This document shows positions 54,965 to 63,963 of a stretch of DNA of 64,000 nucleotides, piece by piece. Position 1 is the stretch's first letter; every line of letters begins with the position of its first letter. The position numbers were made by a program, and so were the translations under genes. The notes beneath the pieces were generated by a model. That model was not told the origin of the DNA, did not search any database, and saw only the letters and a list, made by a program, of their open reading frames with translations. The stretch spans positions 1-64,000 of the forward strand of contig NZ_LUHG01000086.1 in assembly GCF_001623405.1 (NCBI RefSeq), written 5' to 3'. The stretch comes from Hydrotalea flava. Its GTDB lineage: Bacteria > Bacteroidota > Bacteroidia > Chitinophagales > Chitinophagaceae.

Positions 54965-56312
54965 AAATTATCATTCTACCCAAACCATTTCTTCAGGTAT
55001 AGACTGGGTAATTGTGGCTATTTACCTTATTTTGGTAGCCATTGGCATACTCTGTATTTTTATGGTAGAATACAAACCCAATACCGATGTATTGGCATCG
55101 TTTATCAGTGGCAAAACCAATTACAGTAAACAATTGATTTTTGCAGGCGTTTGTTTGGTAGCAGCCATATTTATATTACTCACAGATAGTAAAATTTATA
55201 CTGCATTCGCCAATCTTTCTTATACATTGGGCATTGTTTTAATGCTGGCCACATTTGTAGTAGGTAGAAGCATTAATGGCTCCAAAAGCTGGGTACCCAT
55301 TGGCGGTGGATTTAACCTGCAGCCGGCAGAATTGTGTAAAATTTTTACAGCACTTGCATTGGCTAAATATTTATCACGACAAGAAACAGATTTCTCCAAA
55401 TTAAAATCACAATTAATTGGTGGTGCGCTGGCGCTGGCTCCGGCAGTATTATCTGTTTTTCAAAACGAAACCGGTCTGGCGCTTGTTTACCTTTCTTTCT
55501 TCATTGTTATGTATCGGGAAGGGCTACCACCCGGCTTGCTGATTTTTGGTTTTTCTTTTGCAGCGCTGGTCATAGCCACATTAATTGTTGAACCTAATAC
55601 CCTTGCTTTGGCATTAACCGTTATAGCCGTATTAACCATTTATTTTGTTCGAAAACAATTGAAACGCAATAAAAGGCTGTTAAGTATTATTATTGTATTA
55701 TGGGCATTGAGTGTAGGCATCCAGCGCTTTGCAGTGCCTTATATTTTTAATAATGTTTTTCAATGCTACCAAAGCACACGTATTTACAGCATGGTAGGTA
55801 AAGATTATGATTGCAGTAAAAACCACCATCATACCAATAGCAGTAAAGCCAATTATAAGCCTCCCAGAAAACCCGATGATTATAATGTACGCCAAAGTAA
55901 AATAGCCATTGGCTCAGGAGGTATTTGGGGTAAAGGTTTTTTGAAGGGTACACAAACTCGGGGTAAATATGTTCCAGAACAACATACCGATTTTATTTTT
56001 ACTTCTTTGGGCGAAGCTTTTGGTTTGGCAGGAAGCCTGTTTTTTTTACTCATTTATTTATTTCTGCTGTTTCGTATTGTTAACATTGCAGAAAGGCAGA
56101 GAAGTACTTTTAGCAGAGTATATGCCTACAGTGTTGCCAGCATCCTGTTTTTTCATATTGTAGTAAATGTATGTATGACAATTGGTTTGTTTCCTATTAT
56201 TGGCATTCCACTTCCACTCATTAGTTATGGTGGATCTTCCCTGCTAACATTTACTATCTTAATTTTTATTATGCTCCGATTAGATGCCGACCGGCAAATG
56301 GTTTTACGCTAA
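54957..56312 (+). CDS. rodA: RodA-type peptidoglycan glycosyltransferase (SEDS family)
   Basis: The 451-residue SEDS protein has about ten membrane segments and polymerises lipid II with PBP2 as partner. Conserved segments include GSKSWVPIGGGFNLQPAELCKI, QNETGLALVY, RQSKIAIGSGGIWGKGFLKGTQ, VPEQHTDFIFTSLGEAFGLAG and PLPLISYGGSSLLTF. The large periplasmic loop carries an unusual insertion at about residues 283-312 (KDYDCSKNHHHTNSSK, then YKPPRKPDDY) with three consecutive histidines and two cysteines in the region (C270, C286). The start overlaps mrdA by 8 bp (ATGCATAG), implying coupled translation. Confidence 0.95.
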   Translation: MHRNYHSTQTISSGIDWVIVAIYLILVAIGILCIFMVEYKPNTDVLASFISGKTNYSKQLIFAGVCLVAAIFILLTDSKIYTAFANLSYTLGIVLMLATFVVGRSINGSKSWVPIGGGFNLQPAELCKIFTALALAKYLSRQETDFSKLKSQLIGGALALAPAVLSVFQNETGLALVYLSFFIVMYREGLPPGLLIFGFSFAALVIATLIVEPNTLALALTVIAVLTIYFVRKQLKRNKRLLSIIIVLWALSVGIQRFAVPYIFNNVFQCYQSTRIYSMVGKDYDCSKNHHHTNSSKANYKPPRKPDDYNVRQSKIAIGSGGIWGKGFLKGTQTRGKYVPEQHTDFIFTSLGEAFGLAGSLFFLLIYLFLLFRIVNIAERQRSTFSRVYAYSVASILFFHIVVNVCMTIGLFPIIGIPLPLISYGGSSLLTFTILIFIMLRLDADRQMVLR

Positions 56313-56398
56313 TTAAAAAAAGGAAGGGATATTTGCAAAATTGGAAAGCAGCAGCAATACTGTTTCTTTTTGTTTTTTATCAATTAAATGAAAGTTAG

Positions 56399-57148
56399 AT
56401 GCAAGTAATACCATTATCGGAAGGGAGTTTCACAATTGATAAATCTAAAATTTTTGTTCCTTTTAATCTGGAAGCTGATAATTTACAAAACAGGCCCATT
56501 GGCAGTTTATTGGTAGAAGTGCAGCCTTTTGTAGTGATTACAGAAAAAGATATTATTTTATTAGATACCGGTTTGGGTTTTTCTGTACAACACACATTGC
56601 AATTGATTCAAAATTTACAAGCAAAAAATATTCAACCAGAACAGGTAACGAAAGTGTGGATGAGCCATTTACACAAAGACCATGCAGGCGGCATTAGTAA
56701 AAAAAACAATCTGGGATTTTATAACCTTACCTTTTCTAATGCGGTATATTATGTTCAGGAAGAAGAATTTACTTATGCCATGGATACAGGATTTCCCTCT
56801 TACATGATTGAAGAAATTGAAGTGCTGCATCATCATCCGCAAGTGCAATGGTTACATGGCAATGGCAGGTTAACAAATAATATCGGTTACGAAATTGAAT
56901 ATGAAATTACCGGTGCGCATAGCCTTTTTCACCAAATTTGTCGCATAAAAAATAATTCACAAACCATTTTTTTTGGTGCGGATGATGCCCCACAATTGCA
57001 GCAAATGAAAAGTAAGTTTATAGCTAAATATGATTTTGACGGAAAAAAGGCCATGCAATTAAGACAGCAATGGTGGCTGGATGGTAAAGCTCAAAATTGG
57101 ACCTTTTTATTCTACCACGATATTGCAACACCGGTGTATCAAATGTAG
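56399..57148 (+). CDS. MBL-fold hydrolase of the AHL-lactonase-like group
   Basis: The 249-residue protein has the metal motif SHLHKDHAGG (H90, H92, D94, H95), an earlier LLDTGLG, a later GAHSLFHQ ligand and FFGADDAP. The N-terminal layout (VQPFVVITEKDIILLDTG) resembles N-acyl-homoserine lactonase-like and related hydrolases, but these are broadly promiscuous families and the substrate is unknown. No signal peptide is seen, so it is probably cytoplasmic. It follows rodA by 86 bp with no terminator in between and converges with the small periplasmic gene. Confidence 0.88.
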   Translation: MQVIPLSEGSFTIDKSKIFVPFNLEADNLQNRPIGSLLVEVQPFVVITEKDIILLDTGLGFSVQHTLQLIQNLQAKNIQPEQVTKVWMSHLHKDHAGGISKKNNLGFYNLTFSNAVYYVQEEEFTYAMDTGFPSYMIEEIEVLHHHPQVQWLHGNGRLTNNIGYEIEYEITGAHSLFHQICRIKNNSQTIFFGADDAPQLQQMKSKFIAKYDFDGKKAMQLRQQWWLDGKAQNWTFLFYHDIATPVYQM

Positions 57149-57168
57149 CCTTCAGCAAACATTTATCG

Positions 57169-57567
57169 TTAATTCGGTAAACCGTTTTGTCTTCGCCTTT
57201 CCAATTCGTTCTTTAAAACCAATCTAAAATTTCTTTCGCATAGAAATACTTTATTGGCTCTTTCATCGGTACCCAGTATTTGTTTAAATTGGTTGTAATA
57301 GTTTTTCTTAACCCCTAAAATAGCTTCATCCAATGCCAACACATTGGGATTATTGAGATTATTTTTTCTTGCCTCTTTCAAAGCATCTAGATAATCATAA
57401 TAAACCGGCCAGAATTGCTGTGCTTCCTCACTGTTTAAATTTAACTGTTTGGTGATGTAAGCAATTTTCAAACCCTGAATATTGGCAAAACGATTATTGG
57501 TGGGTTGTGCAAATACCTGTAGCCCACAAAACAACAAAACAAACAAGAATGTATAATTTTTTTTCAT
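57169..57567 (-). CDS. Small periplasmic protein downstream of an ECF sigma/anti-sigma pair
   Basis: From ATG at 57567 the product has 132 residues with a signal peptide (MKKNYTFLFVLLFCGLQVFAQ); the frame runs on to a TTG at 57618. The mature part is helical: LKIAYITKQLNLNSEEAQQFWPVYYDYLDALKEAR is typical of periplasmic 'sensor of ECF sigma factor' proteins of Bacteroidota, with a distant likeness to Spy/CpxP-type LTxxQ proteins. It is the last gene of a sigma, membrane protein, periplasmic protein unit, so a role in sensing envelope state is plausible but unproven. Confidence 0.75.
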   Translation of the reverse strand: MKKNYTFLFVLLFCGLQVFAQPTNNRFANIQGLKIAYITKQLNLNSEEAQQFWPVYYDYLDALKEARKNNLNNPNVLALDEAILGVKKNYYNQFKQILGTDERANKVFLCERNFRLVLKNELERRRQNGLPN

Positions 57568-57630
57568 CTGCAAATTTTTCATGCTCCAAATATTCAGCAT
57601 TTGATCATCAAACGCCAATCTGATTAGTGC

Positions 57631-58392
57631 TTAACTTCCAACTTTTTGTTTGGTTTCGGCAGCTACCGGCAGGTTTACAACACCTTCAGTTGCCTTTAAA
57701 TAGCCTTTCAACTCATCATCACTAATGTTTTGTAAAATTTCCTGCACATCCTGCATAGTACCATCTGTATCAATACTGGCGGTATCATTCACATAAGCGG
57801 GAGCAGTAATATCATTGTTCAAATAATTTTGAATGGCTTCATCGCTTACATTCGTAATTTCTTTATTCAAACTAAAAGCATTGATAGATGAAGTAAGCAT
57901 GGTATTGTTCCACAATGCACCGGTTACCAAAATGCCTGCCATAACAGCCGCCGCTGCATAAATTATCCATTTGCGGGTTTTACTAAAGCCAATTACTTTT
58001 GCCTTAGTTTGTTCCTGAACAGGCGTAAAATCAGTACGCTCAAAATATCCCGGAGGCACACTGTAAACAGGCATTTTTGAAATTTGATTGAGCAATGGTG
58101 CCACTTCCTCTAATTCCTCCCAAACTGTTTGTTGGGAATTATCCTGTTGCTGAATCCGTTGTAATATTTGATGCGGCAACTCATTAAAATAATTATTCGG
58201 AACCGCAAACGGATTTTGGGGAAAGGGAAATAGGGATGCTCCTTCATCTTCACGAATTTTAAGCAATAAATTGCGTGCAAACTGTTCAAAATAATTATGA
58301 GGAACAGTATAAACCTGCGTGGGTTGTATCTGAACCAACCCCGGAGAATGTTCTTTCAACTCCTGCAATATCATTTCACTTCTCAACATCAT
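57631..58392 (-). CDS. Single-span membrane protein with VPxxYF repeats, probable anti-sigma factor
   Basis: The 253-residue protein has one membrane segment (about 142-160). The N-terminal cytoplasmic part carries three copies of a short motif: VYTVPHNYFEQF (27-38), PFAVPNNYFNEL (61-72) and VYSVPPGYFERT (109-120). The first and third are preceded by related ELKEHSPGL / ELEEVAPLL segments. The C-terminal part outside has two further related pieces (SDEAIQNYLNN and SDDELKGYLKA). No classical zinc anti-sigma motif is present. Its place directly after an ECF sigma gene (38 bp) and before a periplasmic sensor-like gene suggests it holds the sigma factor at the membrane. That role is inference. 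Confidence 0.7.
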   Translation of the reverse strand: MMLRSEMILQELKEHSPGLVQIQPTQVYTVPHNYFEQFARNLLLKIREDEGASLFPFPQNPFAVPNNYFNELPHQILQRIQQQDNSQQTVWEELEEVAPLLNQISKMPVYSVPPGYFERTDFTPVQEQTKAKVIGFSKTRKWIIYAAAAVMAGILVTGALWNNTMLTSSINAFSLNKEITNVSDEAIQNYLNNDITAPAYVNDTASIDTDGTMQDVQEILQNISDDELKGYLKATEGVVNLPVAAETKQKVGS

Positions 58393-58430
58393 GGTATAAA
58401 GACTAATTTTTGGAGTAATCGTTTAACAGT

Positions 58431-58976
58431 TTATAAGTTTTTAATTACTTCTTCAATTTTTTTAGCTGCATGGTGGTAGCTCGCCTTCAATGCGCCCTCG
58501 CTGGTATCTAATACTTTACTCATTTCCTCATAAGGCATTTCATCAAAATAACGCAGGTTAAACACCAATCGTTGTTTTTCAGGCAATTGTTGAATGGCCA
58601 ACTGCAGTTTCCATTCTAACTGATTGGCATTAAAATTTTCATCTGCCCGAATTTTATTGCTTAAACCACTTTCCATTTCATCAAAACTTAAAGTGCCTTT
58701 TTTCTTTTGTTGCTCCAAAAAAGTAAGGCATTCATTGGTGGCAATTCGGTATAACCAGGTGTATAATTGGCTATCTTCCCTAAAATTTTCTAATCCTTTC
58801 CAAGCTTTAATAAATACATTTTGCAACACATCGTTGGCATCTTCATGATTCACTACCATTCTTCGGATATGCCAGTATAATTTTTCCTGATATTTCTTTA
58901 CAATGGCAGTAAATGCCCGCTCTTTTGTAGCCGGTTCCCGAAACTCATATAACAATACGGTATCATCGTTTTGCAT
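58431..58976 (-). CDS. ECF-family RNA polymerase sigma factor
   Basis: The 181-residue protein has sigma region 2 (about 22-90: YQEKLYWHIRRMVVNHEDANDVLQNVFIKAWKGL split, DSQLYTWLYRIATNECL) and region 4 (about 128-178: LQLAIQQLPEKQRLVFNLRYFDEMPYEEMSKVLDTSEGALKASYHHA split). Regions 1.1 and 3 are missing, as usual for ECF factors. It directs RNA polymerase to a small regulon, probably including its own operon. The downstream genes look like its membrane regulator and a periplasmic sensor. Confidence 0.94.
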   Translation of the reverse strand: MQNDDTVLLYEFREPATKERAFTAIVKKYQEKLYWHIRRMVVNHEDANDVLQNVFIKAWKGLENFREDSQLYTWLYRIATNECLTFLEQQKKKGTLSFDEMESGLSNKIRADENFNANQLEWKLQLAIQQLPEKQRLVFNLRYFDEMPYEEMSKVLDTSEGALKASYHHAAKKIEEVIKNL

Positions 58977-59103
58977 GCAGGGAAATTAAATAAAAAACAG
59001 AAATAAAACTTGCTTAGACTGTTTTTTTATGGAAAAGTTTAAAGTAAAAAAGTTTATATTACCACTATTTTCACATTATTACTAAATTAGAATACAAATA
59101 CAC

Positions 59104-59527
59104 ATGAAGCGAATTGCTTTACTGCTTTGTTTTTATCCATTTTGGCTTTCAGCACAGGTTTCTGAAGATGAAGCTGCCATCCGAAACATATTACAACAAC
59201 AAGTAGTTGCCTGGAACAATGGCAATTTGGATGCATTTATGCAAGGGTATTGGAAAAATGACAGTTTGCAATTTATTTGGCAGCAACGGGCCTGTATATG
59301 GTTATAACAAAACTTTGGCCAATTATAAAGCACATTATTCCACTAAAGCACAGATGGGCCATTTTACTTCCACTATTTTGCGTTTGCAATCTTTATCTAA
59401 CAATTATTGCTATGTAACCGGTAAATGGCATTTGGAAAGAACAGTGGGGAATGCCGAAGGTTACTATACCTTATTGTTTAAAAAAATAGAAGGGCAATGG
59501 GTCATTATTTCCGATCATAGTTCCTGA
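59104..59527 (+). pseudogene. Exported SnoaL-like/DUF4440 protein with a +1 frameshift
   Basis: Frame 1 starts at ATG 59104 with a signal peptide (MKRIALLLCFYPFWLSAQ) and AAIRNILQQQVVAWNNGNLDAFMQGYW, typical of NTF2-like DUF4440 proteins, then runs out of frame after DSLQFI. The matching second half is in another frame: GSNGPVYGYNKTLANYK to EGYYTLLFKKIEGQWVIISDHSS, ending at 59527. Removing one T from the TTT at 59276-59278 restores a single ~140-residue protein. The first frame otherwise ends at 59307. Either the gene is inactivated, or the base is an error or a slippage site. Function of intact homologues is unknown. Confidence 0.8.
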
Positions 59528-59532
59528 TGAAA

Positions 59533-59760
59533 TCATTTGAGCGGATGCTTCTTTCTCCAAATTTTTAGAACGTAATAAAAAACAAATGCACCACTCAACA
59601 ATACCCACACATAAAATATAATATTGCCTGCAGTTAAATGATGTTGCACTTCTGCAAATTTTAACTTTAACCCAATTGCAATATTTACAAACAGCCAAAG
59701 TAATATTGCTGCAATGGTATTGATGATTTTTACAAAAAATGCCCTGATATCTTCTTCCAA
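59533..59760 (-). CDS. Small two-span membrane protein
   Basis: The 75-residue product starts at a TTG (59760); no ATG lies between it and the stop at 59779-59781. Two membrane segments are visible (about 12-31 and 47-65), with a charged N-terminus (EEDIRAFFVKIINT) and a basic end (KIWRKKHPLK). Similar small proteins are found near M23 peptidase and alaS genes in Bacteroidota as far as I recall, which supports it being real. It lies 48 bp after the M23 gene on the same strand. Function is unknown. Confidence 0.6.
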   Translation of the reverse strand: MEEDIRAFFVKIINTIAAILLWLFVNIAIGLKLKFAEVQHHLTAGNIIFYVWVLLSGAFVFYYVLKIWRKKHPLK

Positions 59761-59808
59761 TATAATTGTATTTACAGCTTAACAATCAGTGTTGCTGAAT
59801 GGTTGATA

Positions 59809-60780
59809 TTAATCTAAACTTTGGTTGGCTGTAGCTGCTAATTTTAAAATACGATCAAATTGTGCCGGTGTTAAATCATTATAAAAATAGTAAATAGGAT
59901 CAACCGGTTTCCCATTTTTATGTACCTCATAATGACAGTGCGGACCAGTACTTTTGCCGGTACTACCCACATAACCAATCACTTCACCCCGCTTTACCAC
60001 TTCGCCCGACCTGGCTTTTACTTTAAACATGTGCCCATATAAGGTTTGATAACCATAGCCATGATTAATGATTACTTCATTACCATAACCACCGGTATTA
60101 AATCCGGCTGTTTGCACTACACCATCTGCAGTAGCATAAATAGGCGTACCCAGTGGTGCAGCAAAATCTAATCCTGCATGAAACTTGGTTACTTTATAAA
60201 CCGGGTCAATTCTATAACCAAAACCACTCGCTATTCTATTTAAGTTTTTATTGCTTACCGGTTGAATGGCAGGAATAGCCAATAACAACTTCTCCTTATT
60301 CTTTATCATGTTATCAATATCGGCATAGCTTTTTCCCTGATAAGCCACCCGCAGTGTTAAATTATTCAACTGATTTTTAATATTATTCACCAATTCGGTT
60401 TCTGTTTGCCCTTCTAATAATTTAATTTCATTTTTGGTTTCCATAATCTTGGTTCTGGCGCTATCGGGTATGGGGGTTGATTCAAATATGGTACGGTACA
60501 CATTATTATCCCGATCTTCCAGTTCCTGCATTTGCACTTCCAACTGTTTTACCCTTTCTTGTATAAGGGCATAATTTTCAGAAAGATCGCGATTTTGCTG
60601 ACGCAGTAATTTCTCTTTCGGGCTGTCAACAAATTGAAATACCAATAATACCAGCAATACTCCTGTAACAAGCGAAGCTGCGATAAAACCAATTACCTGC
60701 AATATTCGAACCCGCAATGGTACTTCTAATTTCTCGAACCGAAGGGTATGTGTATTATAATAATATTTTATTTTTCGCAT
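59809..60780 (-). CDS. M23-family peptidoglycan endopeptidase, membrane-anchored
   Basis: The 323-residue protein has one membrane segment (about 28-50), a coiled-coil region (about 55-165) and a C-terminal LytM/M23 domain. The zinc motifs are FHAGLDF (HxxxD) and HCHYEVH, with YGHM and YGNEVIINHG between. All catalytic residues are present, so it is probably an active enzyme cutting peptide cross-links in the periplasm, rather than an EnvC-like activator. It is divergent from alaS across a 389-bp gap and may share a transcript with the small membrane protein gene. Confidence 0.92.
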   Translation of the reverse strand: MRKIKYYYNTHTLRFEKLEVPLRVRILQVIGFIAASLVTGVLLVLLVFQFVDSPKEKLLRQQNRDLSENYALIQERVKQLEVQMQELEDRDNNVYRTIFESTPIPDSARTKIMETKNEIKLLEGQTETELVNNIKNQLNNLTLRVAYQGKSYADIDNMIKNKEKLLLAIPAIQPVSNKNLNRIASGFGYRIDPVYKVTKFHAGLDFAAPLGTPIYATADGVVQTAGFNTGGYGNEVIINHGYGYQTLYGHMFKVKARSGEVVKRGEVIGYVGSTGKSTGPHCHYEVHKNGKPVDPIYYFYNDLTPAQFDRILKLAATANQSLD

Positions 60781-61169
60781 AAATATGATTGTTTTTAAAC
60801 ACCGCTAAAAAGCCACTATTTGAGCTAACGGTTTCCCATGTTATAACCACATGGCATTAGAACATTGGATTCTCATTCTGTTTCATCAACTTGATGATAA
60901 ATGTATTCAAATAATTTGTTTGTTTTGCATGGTACCAACTTCAAAGTAAAACAACAGCTGTTTTTTCAGTGAGCGATGTACAGCCATATTTTTATTCAAA
61001 CCAAATTCAGTTGTATTCATAAAAAAATACATATTCAATTGAAACGAATAAATTTTAGTTGCATACCGTATGTTTAAGCATAGGGTTTGCTTACCTTTGA
61101 ACGCTGACAAATAATTGGCAAAGGTAATTGTAATGATTGCTAAACTTTTAGTAAAATTTTGAAACAGGT
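60781..61169. other. Regulatory intergenic region between the M23 gene and alaS
   Basis: These 389 bp hold no convincing gene. An inverted repeat CCATGT / ACATGG (60836-60841 and 60849-60854) with a 7-bp spacer lies 56 bp from the M23 start and could be an operator. A second, longer inverted repeat nearer alaS is listed separately. A 104-codon minus-strand frame (60907-61221) crosses the region and overlaps alaS but looks random. Confidence 0.4.
61091..61127. promoter_or_regulatory. Face-to-face TACCTTTG elements forming an inverted repeat
   Basis: TTACCTTTG (61091-61099) and its reverse complement CAAAGGTAA (61119-61127) are separated by 19 bp. Each contains an exact TAnnTTTG -7 match: one points to alaS, the other to the M23 gene, the latter followed by CCA like other candidate -7 boxes here. 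They may be overlapping divergent promoters or one protein-binding dyad. No -33 TTTG is seen at normal spacing for either. Confidence 0.45.
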
Positions 61170-63800
61170 ATGTTAACATCGGCAGAAATAAGGCAACAAT
61201 TTTTAGATTTTTTTGCCTCAAAAGGGCATAAAATAGTGCCCTCGGCTCCTATTGTGTTAAAAAATGATCCCACATTATTATTTACCAATGCAGGGATGAA
61301 TCAGTTCAAGGATATTTTTCTGGGCTTACAACAGCCAGCCGCAGTTCGGGTGGCAGATACCCAAAAATGCCTTCGGGTAAGCGGCAAACACAACGACCTG
61401 GAAGAAGTAGGCGTAGATACTTACCACCATACCATGTTTGAAATGTTGGGCAACTGGAGTTTTGGCGATTATTTTAAACCGGAAGCCATTGCATGGAGCT
61501 GGGAATTGTTAACCAATATATACCATGTTGATAAAGAAAGGCTATATGTAACCGTATTTGAAGGCGATGCAACAGAAGGATTACCGGAAGATGTTGAAGC
61601 ACATACAGAATGGAGTAAATGGATTGCACCGGAAAAAATTTTGCCCGGCAATAAAAAAGATAATTTCTGGGAAATGGGCGATACCGGCCCATGTGGGCCT
61701 TGCACCGAAATACACATTGACTGCAGAACAGATGCCGAACGGTTAACCATTGACGGTAAAACACTCGTTAACAAAGATCATCCACAGGTTATTGAAATCT
61801 GGAACAATGTATTCATTCAATACAACCGTTTAAAAAACGGCAAACTGGAACCCTTACCTGCCAAACATGTAGATACCGGAATGGGATTAGAACGCTTGGT
61901 ACGTGTTATTCAAAACAAAACCAGCAATTACGATACAGATATTTTTACACCTACTATTACATTAACCGAACAAATTACACACCGGAAATACAACAATACA
62001 CAAAGCAAACAGGATATAGCGTTTAGAGTAATAGCTGATCATATACGTGCCATTGCTTTTACCATTGCCGATGGACAATTACCATCTAATAGCGGTGCCG
62101 GATATGTGGTTCGCCGCATATTGCGAAGAGCAGTACGTTACTATTTTTCTTATTTACAATACAAACAACCCTTATTGTTTCAGTTAATACCTGCATTGGC
62201 AAAACAATTCAATCATGTATTTCCGGAGCTGCAACAGCAGGTTGATTTTGTGGTAAAAGTAATTAAAGAAGAAGAAGAAGCCTTTTTACGTACATTAGAT
62301 AAAGGGCTTAAAAAAATGGATGAATTAATAGAACAGGCAAAAAAAACAATACATACCACTATTGATGGCAAAAGTGCATTTGAATTATTTGATACATTCG
62401 GCTTCCCTATTGATTTAACGAAACTCATTGCAGTAGAAAATAATTTACAGGTAGATGATAAGGGTTTTGAAGCTGAAATGCAATTACAAAAAAACCGGTC
62501 AAGAGCGGCAGGTACTATTGATGCAGATGATTGGGTAATATTACAACCCCATGCATTTACCGAATTTATTGGTTATGATACCTTAAGTATTGAAACAAAA
62601 ATTGTACAATACAGAAAAGTTACCGCAAAGGGAAAACAAGCTTACCAGGTGGTGTTAAACGCTACCCCATTTTATGCAGAAAGCGGTGGCCAGGTGGGCG
62701 ATACCGGGTGGCTTACCATTGCCAATGAAACCATTGCAGTAACTGATACCCGTAAAGAAAATAATGTATTTATTCAATTTACCGAAACATTACCTGCTCA
62801 GTTAAATGAACCGGTTATTGCCAGTATTAATATCCCCCGTAGAAAAGCCATTATGGCGCACCATACCGCTACTCATTTGCTGCATGCTGCACTTAGAAAA
62901 GTATTGGGCACCCACGTTGCACAAAAAGGCAGTTTGGTAAATGAAGCCTATTTGCGATTTGATTTCTCACATTTCGCAAAGCTTACTGATAAAGAATTAG
63001 AAAATATAACAGCTTTGGTGAATGAAAAAATAAGGGAAAATATTCCGGTAGTTGTTCAAACCATGAAAAAGGAAGATGCCCTGAAAATGGGCGCTATGGC
63101 TTTATTTGGTGAAAAATATGGAGATGAAGTACGTGTGGTAATCATAGACCCCTCCTATTCCGTTGAATTGTGCGGCGGTACCCATGTAGGCAGTACCGGA
63201 GAATTGGGAATTTTTGCCATTCAACACGAAACTGCAGTAGCTGCAGGTGTGCGCAGAATTGAAGCTGTTTGTGGTATTGCAGCGGAACAATGGATGCAAC
63301 AACAATTACATACTTTACAGGAAGCAAAAACATTACTAAAAAACCCAAAAGACCTGTTAAAAGCCATTGAACAGCATTTGGAAGAAAATGCACTACTGAA
63401 AAAACAGGTAGCCTATTTAGAGTTGAAACAAATAGAACAAATTCAGGAGCAACTATTACAGCAAGCAGATACCGTTAACCATACACATTTTATAGGTAAA
63501 TTGTTAGATGTAATGCAACCCGACATATTGAAAAAACTTTGCTTTCAATTAAAAAACCAACTTACCGGAAATTATGTAGTTGTACTGGCTGCAAATATAT
63601 CAGGCAAACCACATGTTGCTGTGCTATTATCTGAAACAATGGTTACTGAAAAAAAATGGGATGCCAACCAACTCATTAAACAACATATTGCACCCATTAT
63701 TAAAGGCAGCGGTGGCGGACAAAAAACGCTGGCAACTGCTGGCGGACAAGATGCCAGCAATCTGCACAATATTTTTCAAACCATTCAGTCACTTTTATAA
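61170..63800 (+). CDS. alaS: Alanyl-tRNA synthetase
   Basis: The 876-residue class II synthetase charges tRNA-Ala. The N-terminal catalytic domain shows SAEIRQQFLDFFASKGHKIV, TLLFTNAGMNQFKDIFLG and the DTGMGLERL class II motif. The editing domain has the zinc motif HTATHLLHAALR and CGGTHVGSTGELG, which removes mischarged Ser/Gly. The C-terminal coiled coil and C-Ala domain end in KGSGGGQKTLATAGGQD. Length is normal and all domains are intact. It is divergent from the M23 gene, and a clear terminator follows. Confidence 0.97.
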   Translation: MLTSAEIRQQFLDFFASKGHKIVPSAPIVLKNDPTLLFTNAGMNQFKDIFLGLQQPAAVRVADTQKCLRVSGKHNDLEEVGVDTYHHTMFEMLGNWSFGDYFKPEAIAWSWELLTNIYHVDKERLYVTVFEGDATEGLPEDVEAHTEWSKWIAPEKILPGNKKDNFWEMGDTGPCGPCTEIHIDCRTDAERLTIDGKTLVNKDHPQVIEIWNNVFIQYNRLKNGKLEPLPAKHVDTGMGLERLVRVIQNKTSNYDTDIFTPTITLTEQITHRKYNNTQSKQDIAFRVIADHIRAIAFTIADGQLPSNSGAGYVVRRILRRAVRYYFSYLQYKQPLLFQLIPALAKQFNHVFPELQQQVDFVVKVIKEEEEAFLRTLDKGLKKMDELIEQAKKTIHTTIDGKSAFELFDTFGFPIDLTKLIAVENNLQVDDKGFEAEMQLQKNRSRAAGTIDADDWVILQPHAFTEFIGYDTLSIETKIVQYRKVTAKGKQAYQVVLNATPFYAESGGQVGDTGWLTIANETIAVTDTRKENNVFIQFTETLPAQLNEPVIASINIPRRKAIMAHHTATHLLHAALRKVLGTHVAQKGSLVNEAYLRFDFSHFAKLTDKELENITALVNEKIRENIPVVVQTMKKEDALKMGAMALFGEKYGDEVRVVIIDPSYSVELCGGTHVGSTGELGIFAIQHETAVAAGVRRIEAVCGIAAEQWMQQQLHTLQEAKTLLKNPKDLLKAIEQHLEENALLKKQVAYLELKQIEQIQEQLLQQADTVNHTHFIGKLLDVMQPDILKKLCFQLKNQLTGNYVVVLAANISGKPHVAVLLSETMVTEKKWDANQLIKQHIAPIIKGSGGGQKTLATAGGQDASNLHNIFQTIQSLL

Positions 63801-63828
63801 ATCAGCATACAAATTTGCAGCTCATTGT

Positions 63829-63856
63829 AAACCGGAACTGTTGCTCCGGTTTTTTT
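63829..63856 (+). terminator. Rho-independent terminator after alaS
   Basis: The stem AAACCGGA / TCCGGTTT (63829-63836 and 63845-63852) with an 8-nt loop runs into seven T (63850-63856). Confidence 0.9.
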
Positions 63857-63916
63857 ATGTCATAGCGTGAAATGATTTTAACATTTCCGAAGGTATTCGT
63901 AATTAAAAATCCTTAT

Positions 63917-63924
63917 TACATTTG
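63917..63924 (+). promoter_or_regulatory. Candidate -7 box (TACATTTG) for the gene at the window end
   Basis: This exact TAnnTTTG match lies 39 bp before the ATG at 63964, downstream of the alaS terminator. A -33 element is not evident. Confidence 0.35.
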
Positions 63925-63963
63925 ATCTACTAAACATTTCGTATAACTTCAAAACTGTATTGT

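Noticed and set aside
60907-61221. 104-codon minus-strand frame between the M23 gene and alaS
   Set aside because: It overlaps the alaS start by 52 bp, has no recognisable domain and shows low-complexity composition from an AT-rich intergenic region.
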